DNA of 57,117 nt from Mycobacterium sp. (GTDB taxonomy: Bacteria; Actinomycetota; Actinomycetes; Mycobacteriales; Mycobacteriaceae), in NCBI GenBank assembly GCA_025966225.1, contig JAOPVI010000259.1:1-57117 (forward strand), read 5' to 3'. The notes under the pieces are model-generated. The model saw nothing but the letters and a program-made list of their open reading frames with translations, searched no databases and was not told where the DNA came from. Numbering within the stretch: position 1 is the stretch's first letter; each line of letters opens with the position of its first letter. Of this stretch, positions 8,411-17,800 are shown piece after piece. A program made the translations under genes and the position numbers.

Positions 8411-9996
8411 GCGTGCCCATTCCCGGGTCGCTCCGCTCCAGCCCTCCGGCGCCCGGCCTCTTCACCCTCGTCCTACACACGCATCTGCCGTGGCTGGCCC
8501 ATCACGGTCGGTGGCCGGTCGGTGAGGAATGGCTGTACCAGTCCTGGGCGGCGTCGTACCTGCCATTGGTGCGGGTGCTGCGCACGCTGGCCGGTGAAGG
8601 CAGGCGCCGCCTCGTCACGCTCGGCATGACTCCGGTGGTCACCGCCCAACTCGACGACCCGTACTGCTTGACGGGGATGCAGCACTGGGCGTCCAACTGG
8701 CAACTCCGCGCACGCGAGGCGGCCACGCTGCGGTCCAGCGCTGGCGCCGGCGCATACGCGGCACCGGAAGCCATGCGCGCGTTCGGAATTCGTGAGTACG
8801 ACGAAGCAGGGCGCGCACTCGCCGAACTCGCCACGTCATGGCGCCACGGCGGTAGTCCGGTGTTGCGGCAGTTGATCGACGCGGACACCATCGAACTGCT
8901 CGGCGGCCCGCTGTCGCATCCATTCCAACCGCTGCTCAATCCGCGTTTGCGTGAGTTCGCCCTGCGCGAGGGCCTTGCCGACGCCGGGCAGCGGTTCGCC
9001 CACACGCCGGGAGGCATCTGGGCACCCGAGTGTGCATACGCGCCCGGCATGGAGGACGGATACGCCGCCGCCGGTGTGACGCACTTCATGGTCGACGGAC
9101 CTTCGTTGCACGGCGACACCGCGCTGGGCAGGCCAGTGGCTTCCTCCGACGTCATCGCGTTCGGACGCGATCTGCAGGTCAGCTACCGGGTGTGGTCACC
9201 GAAGTCGGGCTATCCGGGTCACGCCGCCTATCGCGACTTCTATACCTACGACCACGTGACGGGGTTGAAGCCGGCCAGGGTGACGGGACGCTCCGTTCCT
9301 TCGGAGGAGAAGGCGCCGTACGACCCGGAACGGGCCGACGCCACCATCGACGTGCACGTCGCCGACTTCGTCGACGTGGTGCGAAGGCGCCTGCACTCCG
9401 AGTCGGAACGCCTCGGCCGGCCTGCGCACGTCATCGCGGCATTCGACACCGAACTGTTCGGCCATTGGTGGTACGAGGGCCCGGTGTGGCTGGAGCGAGT
9501 GCTGCGCGCGCTGCCCGAGGCCGGCGTCCGCATCGGCACGCTGTCGGACGCGATCGGCGAGGGCTTCGTTGGCAACTCGGTCGAATTGCCGCCAAGCTCT
9601 TGGGGTTCCGGCAAGGACTGGCAGGTGTGGTCCGGCGAGCAGGTCGCCGACATCGTGCAACTCAACAACGAGGTCGTCGACGCCGCACTTTCGACGGTCG
9701 ACAAGGCGCTCACGCAGAACGCCTCCGTCGGCGCCCCCACTCCCCGAGACAGAGTGGCCGACCAGATTCTGCGGGAGGCGTTGCTCACCGTGTCCAGCGA
9801 CTGGCCGTTCATGGTCAGCAAGGACACCGCCGCCGACTACGCCCGCTATCGGGCCCACCTTCACGCCCACGCGACCCGAGAGATCGCCGATGCGCTGGCC
9901 TCTGGTCGTCGCGACCATGCGCAGCGCCTGACTGACGGCTGGAACCGGGCCGACGGGTTGTTCGGCGCCCTCGATGCGAGGCGCCTGCCCAAGTGA
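8407..9996 (+). CDS. GH57 family 1,4-alpha-glucan branching-type enzyme (Rv3031-like)
   Basis: The frame is open from 8278, but GTG 8407, overlapping the previous stop as GTGA, gives 529 aa, the expected length. The GH57 fold begins at LFTLVLHTHLPWLAHHGRWPVGEEW. The catalytic nucleophile is Glu208 in GGIWAPECAYAPG and the acid/base Asp347 in AAFDTELFGHWWYEG. A C-terminal helical domain follows (SWGSGKDWQVW onward). Branching enzymes of this clade transfer alpha-1,4-glucan segments to form 1,6 branches; in mycobacteria it is linked to MGLP and perhaps glycogen. Cytoplasmic, no signal peptide. Confidence 0.93.
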   Translation: MSVPIPGSLRSSPPAPGLFTLVLHTHLPWLAHHGRWPVGEEWLYQSWAASYLPLVRVLRTLAGEGRRRLVTLGMTPVVTAQLDDPYCLTGMQHWASNWQLRAREAATLRSSAGAGAYAAPEAMRAFGIREYDEAGRALAELATSWRHGGSPVLRQLIDADTIELLGGPLSHPFQPLLNPRLREFALREGLADAGQRFAHTPGGIWAPECAYAPGMEDGYAAAGVTHFMVDGPSLHGDTALGRPVASSDVIAFGRDLQVSYRVWSPKSGYPGHAAYRDFYTYDHVTGLKPARVTGRSVPSEEKAPYDPERADATIDVHVADFVDVVRRRLHSESERLGRPAHVIAAFDTELFGHWWYEGPVWLERVLRALPEAGVRIGTLSDAIGEGFVGNSVELPPSSWGSGKDWQVWSGEQVADIVQLNNEVVDAALSTVDKALTQNASVGAPTPRDRVADQILREALLTVSSDWPFMVSKDTAADYARYRAHLHAHATREIADALASGRRDHAQRLTDGWNRADGLFGALDARRLPK

Positions 9997-10012
9997 AGGT
10001 GGCCCCCTTTCC

Positions 10013-10075
10013 CCGCGAGCGTGCGTGTCGGCCCACGACACGCCGAGCCAACATGACACTTTGCGCACGCTCGCG
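10013..10075. repeat. Intergenic dyad repeat, shared with 18034-18065
   Basis: A perfect 12-bp inverted repeat (CGCGAGCGTGCG at 10014-10025; CGCACGCTCGCG at 10064-10075) encloses a small hairpin TGTCG-gccca-CGACA (10026-10040). The reverse complement of 10013-10044 matches 18034-18065 at about 25 of 32 positions. It lies between the GH57 stop and the glycosyltransferase start. Probably a dispersed mycobacterial intergenic repeat. Confidence 0.6.
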
Positions 10076-10093
10076 CTCGATGGCGAGCACCCG

Positions 10094-11347
10094 ATGAAGG
10101 TGTTGATGGTGTCGTGGGAGTACCCGCCCGTGGTGGTCGGCGGGCTCGGTCGCCACGTCCACCACCTCGCCACGGCGCTAGCCGAGGCCGGTCACGAGGT
10201 GATCGTACTGAGCCGTCGCCCGTTCGGCACCGACCCAAGCAGCCACCCGTCGACGGACGAGCTCAGCGAGCGCGTACGGGTCGTGGCGGCGGCGCAGGAC
10301 CCCCACGAGTTCGAATTCGGGACCGACATGATGGCGTGGACGCTGGCCATGGGGCATGCGATGGTCCGCGCCGGACTTGCGCTGAAGACCCAGGACAGAC
10401 GTCCGAGCAAGCCGTGGCGGCCCGACGTCGTGCACGCGCACGACTGGCTGGTCGCCCACCCTGCCATCGCATTGGCCGAAAACTTCGACGTCCCACTGGT
10501 TTCCACCATCCACGCCACCGAGGCGGGCAGGCACTCGGGTTGGGTGTCCGGCCGCATCAGCAGGCAGGTGCATGCCGTCGAGGGTTGGTTGGTGCACGAA
10601 TCCGACTCGCTCATCACGTGTTCGGCGTCGATGAGCGACGAGCTCACCGAACTCTTCGGCCCTGGCCTTGCGGAGCTCCACGTCATCCGCAACGGGATCG
10701 ACGCGGGGATGTGGCCGTTCGCGAAGCGCAAGCCCCGTCGCGACCCGGCCCGGCTGCTCTACCTCGGTCGGCTCGAGTACGAGAAGGGCATCCACGACGC
10801 CATCGCGGCCATGCCACGGATCCGGCGCACCCACCCCGGTGCCACGCTGACCATCGCCGGCGATGGCACGCAACAGGACTTCCTCATCGAACAGGCCCGA
10901 AAGCACAAGGTGCTCAAGGCGATCGAGTTCGTCGGCCGCGTCGATCACCAGCAACTCGTCGCGCTGCTCCACGACACCGACGCGGCCGTGCTGCCCAGCC
11001 ACTACGAACCCTTCGGCATCGTCGCGCTCGAAGCCGCCGCGACGGGCGCGCCACTCGTCACGTCGAACGTCGGTGGCCTCGGCGAGGCCGTCATCAACGG
11101 CCAGACCGGCGTCTCGTTCCCCCCGCGGGACATCGCCGCGCTGGCCGCCGCCGTGCGGGCAGTGCTCGACGATCCCGCCGCGGCACAACGCAGAGCGGTG
11201 GCCGCCAGGGCGCGGCTCACCTCCGACTTCGATTGGCACACCGTCGCCGCCGAGACCGCGCAGGTCTACCTCGCCGCCAAACGTGGTGAGCGCGAACCGC
11301 ATCGGCGCCGGATGATCGTCGAGCAGGCGCTGCCTGGCCGCAGCTAG
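10094..11347 (+). CDS. GT4-fold alpha-1,4-glucosyltransferase of the MGLP/glycogen pathway (Rv3032-like)
   Basis: ATG 10094 (MKVLMVSWEYPPVVVGGLGRH) gives 417 aa; the longer frame from 9974 overlaps the previous gene and adds non-family residues. GT-B fold features: glycine-rich GGLGRHVHHLA acceptor loop, DVVHAHDWLVAHPAIA, nucleotide-sugar region LLYLGRLEYEKG, VEFVGRVDHQ-type strand, and the E-x7-E motif in EPFGIVALE. The M. tuberculosis counterpart elongates the alpha-1,4-glucan backbone of MGLP from a nucleotide-glucose donor; same job inferred here. Preceded by the dyad repeat, so expression may differ from the two genes upstream. Confidence 0.93.
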   Translation: MKVLMVSWEYPPVVVGGLGRHVHHLATALAEAGHEVIVLSRRPFGTDPSSHPSTDELSERVRVVAAAQDPHEFEFGTDMMAWTLAMGHAMVRAGLALKTQDRRPSKPWRPDVVHAHDWLVAHPAIALAENFDVPLVSTIHATEAGRHSGWVSGRISRQVHAVEGWLVHESDSLITCSASMSDELTELFGPGLAELHVIRNGIDAGMWPFAKRKPRRDPARLLYLGRLEYEKGIHDAIAAMPRIRRTHPGATLTIAGDGTQQDFLIEQARKHKVLKAIEFVGRVDHQQLVALLHDTDAAVLPSHYEPFGIVALEAAATGAPLVTSNVGGLGEAVINGQTGVSFPPRDIAALAAAVRAVLDDPAAAQRRAVAARARLTSDFDWHTVAAETAQVYLAAKRGEREPHRRRMIVEQALPGRS

Positions 11348-11362
11348 CACTAGGGAGCTTCG

Positions 11363-12622
11363 GTGAACGCCAGCGAGCTACTCGACCTGTTCCCGCCGGG
11401 TACCCACACCGACGGTGACGGCACCCTGGTGGTCGGAGGGTGTCGCCTCGACGACCTGGCGGCGGAGTTCGGCACCCCGGTCATGGTGGTCGACGAGGGT
11501 GCACTGCGGGCGCGCGCCCGGGAGTATCTGCACGAATTCCGAAGCCGCCGACCACGCACCGACGTGGCATTCGCGTCGAAGTCCTTCCCCTGCACTGCCG
11601 TTCAGCGGTTGATGGTCGAGGAGGGGTTGCACCTCGACGTCGCTGGGGGCGGCGAGATCATCACCGCGTTGGCCGCCGGTGCCGACGGCGCCCGACTGGT
11701 GCTGCATGGCAACGCGAAGTCCGACGAGGAACTCGAGCTCGCGGTCCGAAGCGGCGTCGGGCTGGTCGTCGTCGACAACTTCGACGACATCGACCGGTTG
11801 GAGCGCATCGTGCCTCCTGGGCACGTCCAGCCGTGCCTGGTCCGGGTGATCCCAGGTGTCGTCGCCACCACCCATGCCTCCATCGCGACCGGTCACGCGG
11901 GCTCGAAGTTCGGGCTGATGCGCGATGACGCCAGAAGGGCGATCGCCCGCATCGACCGAAGTGGTGTGCTGCGGTGCGACGGCCTGCACACCCACGTGGG
12001 CTCGCAGTTGCTCAACGTCGAACAGCTGGCGGAGGCCGTCGCGCCGCTTGCCGCGCTTGGCACGTTCGACACCTACGACCTCGGCGGTGGGCTGGGGGTT
12101 CGCTATACCTACGACGAGCATCCGCCCACGCTTGCCGAATACGCCCAAGCCATGGTCGGGGCGGCAGATGCGCTACTGCCTGCCGAGAGCCGGATCGTCG
12201 TCGAGCCAGGCCGCAGCATGGTGGCGACCGCCGCATGCACCGTGTACCGGGTGACGACCGTCAAGCGCGGCGAGCTCACCCACGTCGCGGTCGACGGCGG
12301 CATGGGCGACAACATGGAGGTCGCGCTGTACGGGCAGCGGTTCGAGGCCACGGTCGTCAACCGCGTCGGTCACGGCACCTCGGTCAGTCTGGTCGGACGG
12401 CACTGCGAATCCGGCGATCAACTGATCGACGGTGTGGCGCTTGCGGATCCGGTGGTCGGCGACCTGGTGGCGGTACCGGTGACGGGGGCCTACTGCTACA
12501 CCATGTCCAACCAGTACAACGGCGCCCGACGGATCCCTGTCGTGTTCGCGACCGGTGGGGCGGCGCGTCTGGTGGTTCGTCGCGACACCTGGGATGACCT
12601 GCTGGCCCGCGACGTGACCTGA
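11363..12622 (+). CDS. PLP-dependent decarboxylase, diaminopimelate decarboxylase (LysA) type
   Basis: A 419-aa fold type III (alanine-racemase-like) decarboxylase starting at GTG 11363 after a TAGGGAG ribosome site. The PLP Lys is Lys73 in AFASKSFP. Other marks: LDVAGGGEIITAL, HGNAKSDEEL, HTHVGSQL, YDLGGGLGVRY, VEPGRSMVA, and C-terminal GRHCESGDQL plus GAYCYTMSNQYNG, the substrate-binding face of DAP decarboxylases. The conserved mycobacterial lysA normally sits elsewhere (beside thrA), so this is probably a paralogue with a different amino-acid substrate. It follows the MGLP glycosyltransferase by 15 bp and may be co-transcribed, though no functional link is evident. Confidence 0.88.
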   Translation: MNASELLDLFPPGTHTDGDGTLVVGGCRLDDLAAEFGTPVMVVDEGALRARAREYLHEFRSRRPRTDVAFASKSFPCTAVQRLMVEEGLHLDVAGGGEIITALAAGADGARLVLHGNAKSDEELELAVRSGVGLVVVDNFDDIDRLERIVPPGHVQPCLVRVIPGVVATTHASIATGHAGSKFGLMRDDARRAIARIDRSGVLRCDGLHTHVGSQLLNVEQLAEAVAPLAALGTFDTYDLGGGLGVRYTYDEHPPTLAEYAQAMVGAADALLPAESRIVVEPGRSMVATAACTVYRVTTVKRGELTHVAVDGGMGDNMEVALYGQRFEATVVNRVGHGTSVSLVGRHCESGDQLIDGVALADPVVGDLVAVPVTGAYCYTMSNQYNGARRIPVVFATGGAARLVVRRDTWDDLLARDVT

Positions 12623-12639
12623 CTGCTTCGCGGCAACGG

Positions 12640-12677
12640 TTCGACCGGCGTCGAATCATTCCGCACTTAGCGTGCGG
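12640..12677. promoter_or_regulatory. Two adjacent dyads before the MFS-ArsR gene
   Basis: TTCGACCGGCGTCGAA (12640-12655, 6-bp arms) and CCGCACTTAGCGTGCGG (12661-12677, 6-bp arms) lie in the 57 bp before the ATG at 12680. As the gene ends in an ArsR-type DNA-binding domain, these are plausible autoregulatory operators. The second dyad touches the start codon and replaces any ribosome-binding site, so blocking of translation by an RNA hairpin is the alternative. Confidence 0.5.
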
Positions 12678-12679
12678 TC

Positions 12680-14806
12680 ATGGCTTCCAACCGATCCCCC
12701 ATAACCGTGTTGATCGCCGCCTACCTGGGTTTGTTCGTCGGACTGATCGACAGCAATGCCGTGAATCTGGCCCTGCCTGCGATACAGCACGACCTCGGCG
12801 GCGGCGTGTCCAGTGCGCAATGGACCGCCGACGCCTACAACGTGACGTTCGCCGCCGCGCTGTTGACCGCAGGTTCGCTCGGCGACCGCTTCGGTCGCAG
12901 GCGGGTGCTACGGACCGGCCTGCTCGCCTTCGTCGTCGCATCGCTGGCATGTGCGCTGGCCCCCAGCCTCGGCGTGCTGCTCGCGGCCCGCGCCGCGCAA
13001 GGGGTCGGCGCTGCGCTGATGTTGCCGCAGGGGCTGGCCATCGCAGCGGCCGTGTTCCCCGATGCGGCCGGGCGGGCCAGGGCGACCGCAGCGTGGGCGG
13101 TGGCGGCGGCCTCCAGCGCCGCGCTGGGCCCGATCGTCGGTGGCGTGCTGACCGATTCGCTCGGCTGGCGTTACATCTTCTGGCTTAACGCACCCATTGG
13201 CGTTGTCGCACTTGCGATGTCCTTTAGGTACCTTCCCGAATCGCGCAACCCGACCGCAGGCAAAGTCGATCCCTTCGGGCAGACGCTCACCATGCTGACG
13301 CTCGGCACGCTGACTCTCGTGCTCGTCGAAGGCCGCATGCTCGGCATCGTGTGGACCATGGCGCTGGCCCTCGTCGTCGCCGCAGGAGCTGCTGGTTTGG
13401 TCTGGTCGCAACGCCGGGTCACCAACCCGATGCTCCCGCCGCAGTTCTTCGGCAACCGGCGCCTGGTGATCGCCCTGGTAGCAACTTTCGCGATGACGTT
13501 CGGCACCTACGGGATGCTGCTGGTCAACAGCCTCGCGTTTCAGCAGCAGCGTGGCGTCAGCGCGCTGGCCACCGCGGTGGCGTTCCTCCCGATGCCGCTG
13601 ACGTACCTGGCGCTCATCCCGGTGGCCAACGTGCTGGCGCGCCGCTCGGGTCCACGCCTGCCGATGACGTCCGGCCTAGTGCTGATGGGCGCAGGGATGT
13701 CGCTCTACGCGCTGGTCGGTCCTGGCGCCGAGCTATGGCTGCTGGAGTCGGCATTCGTGCTGGCGGGCGCCGGGCTTGCAATGAACACCGGTCCTGCCGT
13801 CGGGATGGCGATGGCCTCGGCGCCGGTATCGCGCGCGGGCATGACATCCGGAGTCGTGAACCTGGCCCGGCTGGTCGGGATCACCGTCGGCGTCGCCGTG
13901 ATGGGAACGGTGTTGGCACTCGTGGGCGCTCGGGCCGCGGTACTCACCGGCGGATTGGCCGAACTACTCGGCGCTGTCGTGGTGTTCGGGTACACCCGAA
14001 GTGGACGGTCGCAGGAAACTGCGCCGAAGGAGGAGTCTGCCATGCGTGAGCTTGCCGAATTACCCGCCACGGGTGACGCCGACATTGCGGCACTGGCCAG
14101 CCTGCTCGCCGACCCCGCGCGCTGCAAGGTGCTGCTGGCGCTCGACGACGGCAGAGCGCTGCCCGCCAGCGTGCTGGCCGATGAGGCCGGGGTCAGTCGT
14201 TCGACGGCCAGCAGCCACCTGGGCAAGCTGACCGACGCGGGGTTCCTCACCGTGCAGACCCACGGGCGGCATCGGTATTACCGGTTGGCCGGACCCGACA
14301 TCGCCGACCTGCTCGAGCGCCTCGGCCGACTGGCCCCCTCTCGACCGGTGACGTCACTACGGGACGGCACCCGAGCCGCGCGGCTGCGTTCGGCCCGTAC
14401 GTGTTACGACCATCTCGCGGGCCGGCTCGGCGTGGCAGTCATGGGCAGTCTGCTGGAGCGTGACGTGCTCGTCGGTGGCGACGGACGCTACGATCCGCGG
14501 CTACATCGACACGACTCCCCGAGCAATCCGGGTCACGACGTCGACTACGAGCTCACCTCATCGGGCCGCAGCTTCCTGAAGGATGTCGGCATCGAATTAC
14601 CCAGTGGGCCAAGGCCGGTCATGCGCTACTGCATCGATTGGACCGAGCAGCGGCACCATCTTGCGGGCGGCCTCGGCGCCGCCGTGCTGGACCGCTTCGT
14701 GTCCGCGCACTGGATCAAGCGGTCCCCACGCGGGCGCGCGGTGACGGTCACCGACCGTGGGCGCGCCGCCCTGGCCAACTGCTTCGGCATCGACTGGGCC
14801 GACTAA
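12680..14806 (+). CDS. MFS drug/H+ antiporter (14-TM type) fused in frame to an ArsR-family regulator
   Basis: The 708-aa frame combines two proteins usually encoded separately. Residues 1 to about 435 form an EmrB/QacA-like MFS exporter (SLGDRFGRRRVLRTG loop between TM2 and TM3; AARAAQGVGAALMLPQGLAI; GPIVGGVLTDSLGWRYIF motif C region). From about residue 455 comes an ArsR winged helix (ALASLLADPARCKVLLALDD, LADEAGVSRSTASSHLGKL, GRHRYYRLAG) with a C-terminal effector-type region ending near FGIDWAD. No stop separates them, but an internal in-frame ATG at 14042 follows AAGGAGGAG (14027-14035) at ideal spacing, so a free 254-aa repressor could also be made. Exporter substrate unknown. The stop overlaps the convergent cyclase gene. 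Confidence 0.85.
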   Translation: MASNRSPITVLIAAYLGLFVGLIDSNAVNLALPAIQHDLGGGVSSAQWTADAYNVTFAAALLTAGSLGDRFGRRRVLRTGLLAFVVASLACALAPSLGVLLAARAAQGVGAALMLPQGLAIAAAVFPDAAGRARATAAWAVAAASSAALGPIVGGVLTDSLGWRYIFWLNAPIGVVALAMSFRYLPESRNPTAGKVDPFGQTLTMLTLGTLTLVLVEGRMLGIVWTMALALVVAAGAAGLVWSQRRVTNPMLPPQFFGNRRLVIALVATFAMTFGTYGMLLVNSLAFQQQRGVSALATAVAFLPMPLTYLALIPVANVLARRSGPRLPMTSGLVLMGAGMSLYALVGPGAELWLLESAFVLAGAGLAMNTGPAVGMAMASAPVSRAGMTSGVVNLARLVGITVGVAVMGTVLALVGARAAVLTGGLAELLGAVVVFGYTRSGRSQETAPKEESAMRELAELPATGDADIAALASLLADPARCKVLLALDDGRALPASVLADEAGVSRSTASSHLGKLTDAGFLTVQTHGRHRYYRLAGPDIADLLERLGRLAPSRPVTSLRDGTRAARLRSARTCYDHLAGRLGVAVMGSLLERDVLVGGDGRYDPRLHRHDSPSNPGHDVDYELTSSGRSFLKDVGIELPSGPRPVMRYCIDWTEQRHHLAGGLGAAVLDRFVSAHWIKRSPRGRAVTVTDRGRAALANCFGIDWAD

Positions 14807-17800
14807 TCCATCGCCGCCCCAATGGCCATATGCCCCTCGAAGCCAAGGTCATTCGCCATGTTGCGGTAGCGATCCCGGAATTCTTCGTAGGCCGCTCCAT
14901 CACCATGGGCTTGCGCCAGAAGTGCTCGCATCCGCAGCAACGGCAGTTCGTGTAGCACGAACCCCGGATCTGTAGGCACGGCAGCCAATCGCTCGATCGC
15001 GGCGTTGACCTCGGCGAGATCGCGCTCACCGCCGCGGCGGATGAGCAACTCCACTAGCGCCGCCACTGCCGGTCCGCGCGTCGTCATGTCACCGGATTCG
15101 TAGTGGAAGTCGACGGCCACCCGCGCCGTTTCGATGGCACCGTCGAGATCCCCGACCCTGGCCTTCTCCCTGGCGTTCACGATGTCCACCCCTCGCACCG
15201 CATTCGTCGCATAACCATGGCGTATGTATGCGTCGCGGTACTCGTTCATCAGCGCCAGGCCAGTTGGGCGGTGGGCAACATCGCCTGAATTGACGAGCAC
15301 CACCCCGCGAGCCAGCCGGGCCGAGTCAAACGCGAAGTCGTCACCACCTCGCTTGGCGAGCTCCAGCGCCTCGGCGGTCTCCTCCATCGCAGTCTCGTCT
15401 GTCACCGAGGCCCCGTTCTGGATCGGAATTGCGTGCTTGAGCAGGATGGTTGCGATGTGACTCGTCAGATCGATGGATTTCGACATCGTGGTCGCCCGGT
15501 CGAAGTCATCACGCCAGCCCGGGATTGCCATCGTGAAACGATTGCTGCCGCGCAATCCGAATGCGAATGCGAGCGGAGAGCCGACGATGAAGTTGTCCAT
15601 CGTGGGATCACCATCGGCCAAGTCAATCGCGCGCTGCGCCAAGCGCAAACTTTCCGCGACCTCACCGGCTTGGAACTTGGCGTTGCCTGCCGCAAGGGAA
15701 AGCGTAAGCGTCATGGCCGGATCGCTCATCGAGTCCACCAGCCTGCTGCATTCCGACGCGACGCGAGCCGCATCGCGAAAGCGGTTGCAGAAGACCAACA
15801 GTGTCAGCATCCCCGCCATCCCGAAGGCTAGCGACAGCTTGTCGTCGGCCGATATGCATAGTTGGCGCAGTTCGTCATAGCCGACCTCCTCGATTCTTCC
15901 GCTGAATCTGAACGCGCTTGCGCAGAGTGCGGTGCGCGGCCGGATCTGCATGGCGACTTTGTTCGGGTCCTCGACGGGGCACCGGTCGGCGACGTCGCGT
16001 GCCCGCTGCCAACTCGTCCGAGCCGCCGCCACGTCTCGGAACTGCGCCCACGACGCGGCCCGCATATGCCAGTCGAACGCGTCCGAGAGATCCCCCGCCG
16101 CCTCGAGATGTTGCGCAACCAGCGCGGCGTTCGAGTCGACCGCCTCTGGGTCACGCCCTTCGATCGCTGCGGCCAGCCGCCGATGCAGATGCGTCCGATC
16201 TGACTTCAGCTGTGATTCGTAGGCCACCGTCCGAATCAAGGGGTGACGGAACGCGTACTCGCCGTTGGTGCCAAACGCCACCTGATCGATGAGCTCGGCA
16301 GCCTTCAACTGGGCGACTTCGATGTCTTCGACCAGACAGGACAGCAGGTCCGCATCGAACTGCGAACCGATCACGGCCGCGGCGTTCAAGGTGCGCTTGG
16401 CGTTCGGGCGGAGTCGGTCGATGCGCGATGCGATGGTGGCCTGCAGAGACGCAGGCACCCCCACGTCGGCGGCATCGCCCCGACACACGTAGTTGCCGCG
16501 CGCGCCCGTGAGAATCCCTCTCTCGGCGAGGTCTCGAACGAGTTCTTCTGCGAAGAAGGGATTGCCTGCGGCCCTTTCGGCGACCTGCGCGAGCAACGGG
16601 ACGACCGAATCGTCCGAACCCAACAGCTCGGCGGCCAAGGCCGTCGATTCCGAATCATCCAGCGCTGCAAGCGCAATGCGGTGTGAGCTCGGCAACGTGT
16701 CGAGCACCCCGCGGTACTCGGGCCGGTACGTGACGATCATGAGTGAGGGGGTCTGCGGAAGCACGGTGGCGAATTGGGCGATCATCGTCTCGCTGACCTC
16801 GTCGATCCAGTGCACGTCCTCGATCACGTAGACGGCGGGTGTCGTCCTGGCGACCGCCGCGGCGTTGAGAAGTGCCGTCAGGCGCCGCCCGCGTGCGTCG
16901 GGATCAATGGCAGGCAGCGGGTTATCGCCGTCACGGATACCGAGCAAGTCCTCCAGGAGCGTGATTTCTTCTGAATCTGCGGCCTCCATCCGAGCCCGAA
17001 CGTTCGCGCGCGCGGCCTCGTCTGCGAGCCCGTCAATCGCGAAGATGTCGCGCAACAGCCCCGCGGCCGCGTGGAAGGGGATCCCACTGGTGTGCGATTC
17101 GCAGGTTGTCGTGAACACCTGGAAGGACCGGTCCGTTGCGAGCGATGCGATCTCCGCGGCCATGCGGCTCTTGCCAATTCCAGGCGGTCCGACCAGCCCG
17201 ACGATGCGGCCCTTGCGATTCATCGACTGGCCGAGCATCGCCCCGATGGTGTTCACCTCCCAATCGCGCCCCACCAGCGTCGACAGCTCTCGCGCCCCTC
17301 TGCCGCCCTCAGTAGCCGCGGCCAGCAGACGGCGGGCGACCATCGGCTGCGACGCTCCCTTGATGTGCACGTCCTCCGGATCGCCTAGGGCAGCGCTAGC
17401 TTCGACCAGCCGAGCGGTGGACTCGCTGATCATCACCCCGCCCGGTGGCGCTACGGATTCCATTCGTTGGGCGAGTCCGACCTGCTCGCCGACGGTCGTG
17501 TAGTTCGCACTCCCCGAACCGATTTCACCCGCGATCACCTCACCGGAGTTCAATCCCACTCGGAGTTCGAACGCGACACCGTCACTTAGCTCGACGTCCT
17601 TCCCGAGACGCCGGATCTCTTCCTGGATCTCAAGCGAGGCGAGACAGGCGCGAACCGCATGATCCTCCAGTGCAATTGGCGCGCCAAAGACCGCCATCAC
17701 ACCATCACCGGTGAACTTGTCCACCGTGCCGCCGAAGCGCTGCACGACTGCAGACGAGCGGTCGAAGAGCTCGGCCATGATCTCCCGGAGCCGCTCCGCA

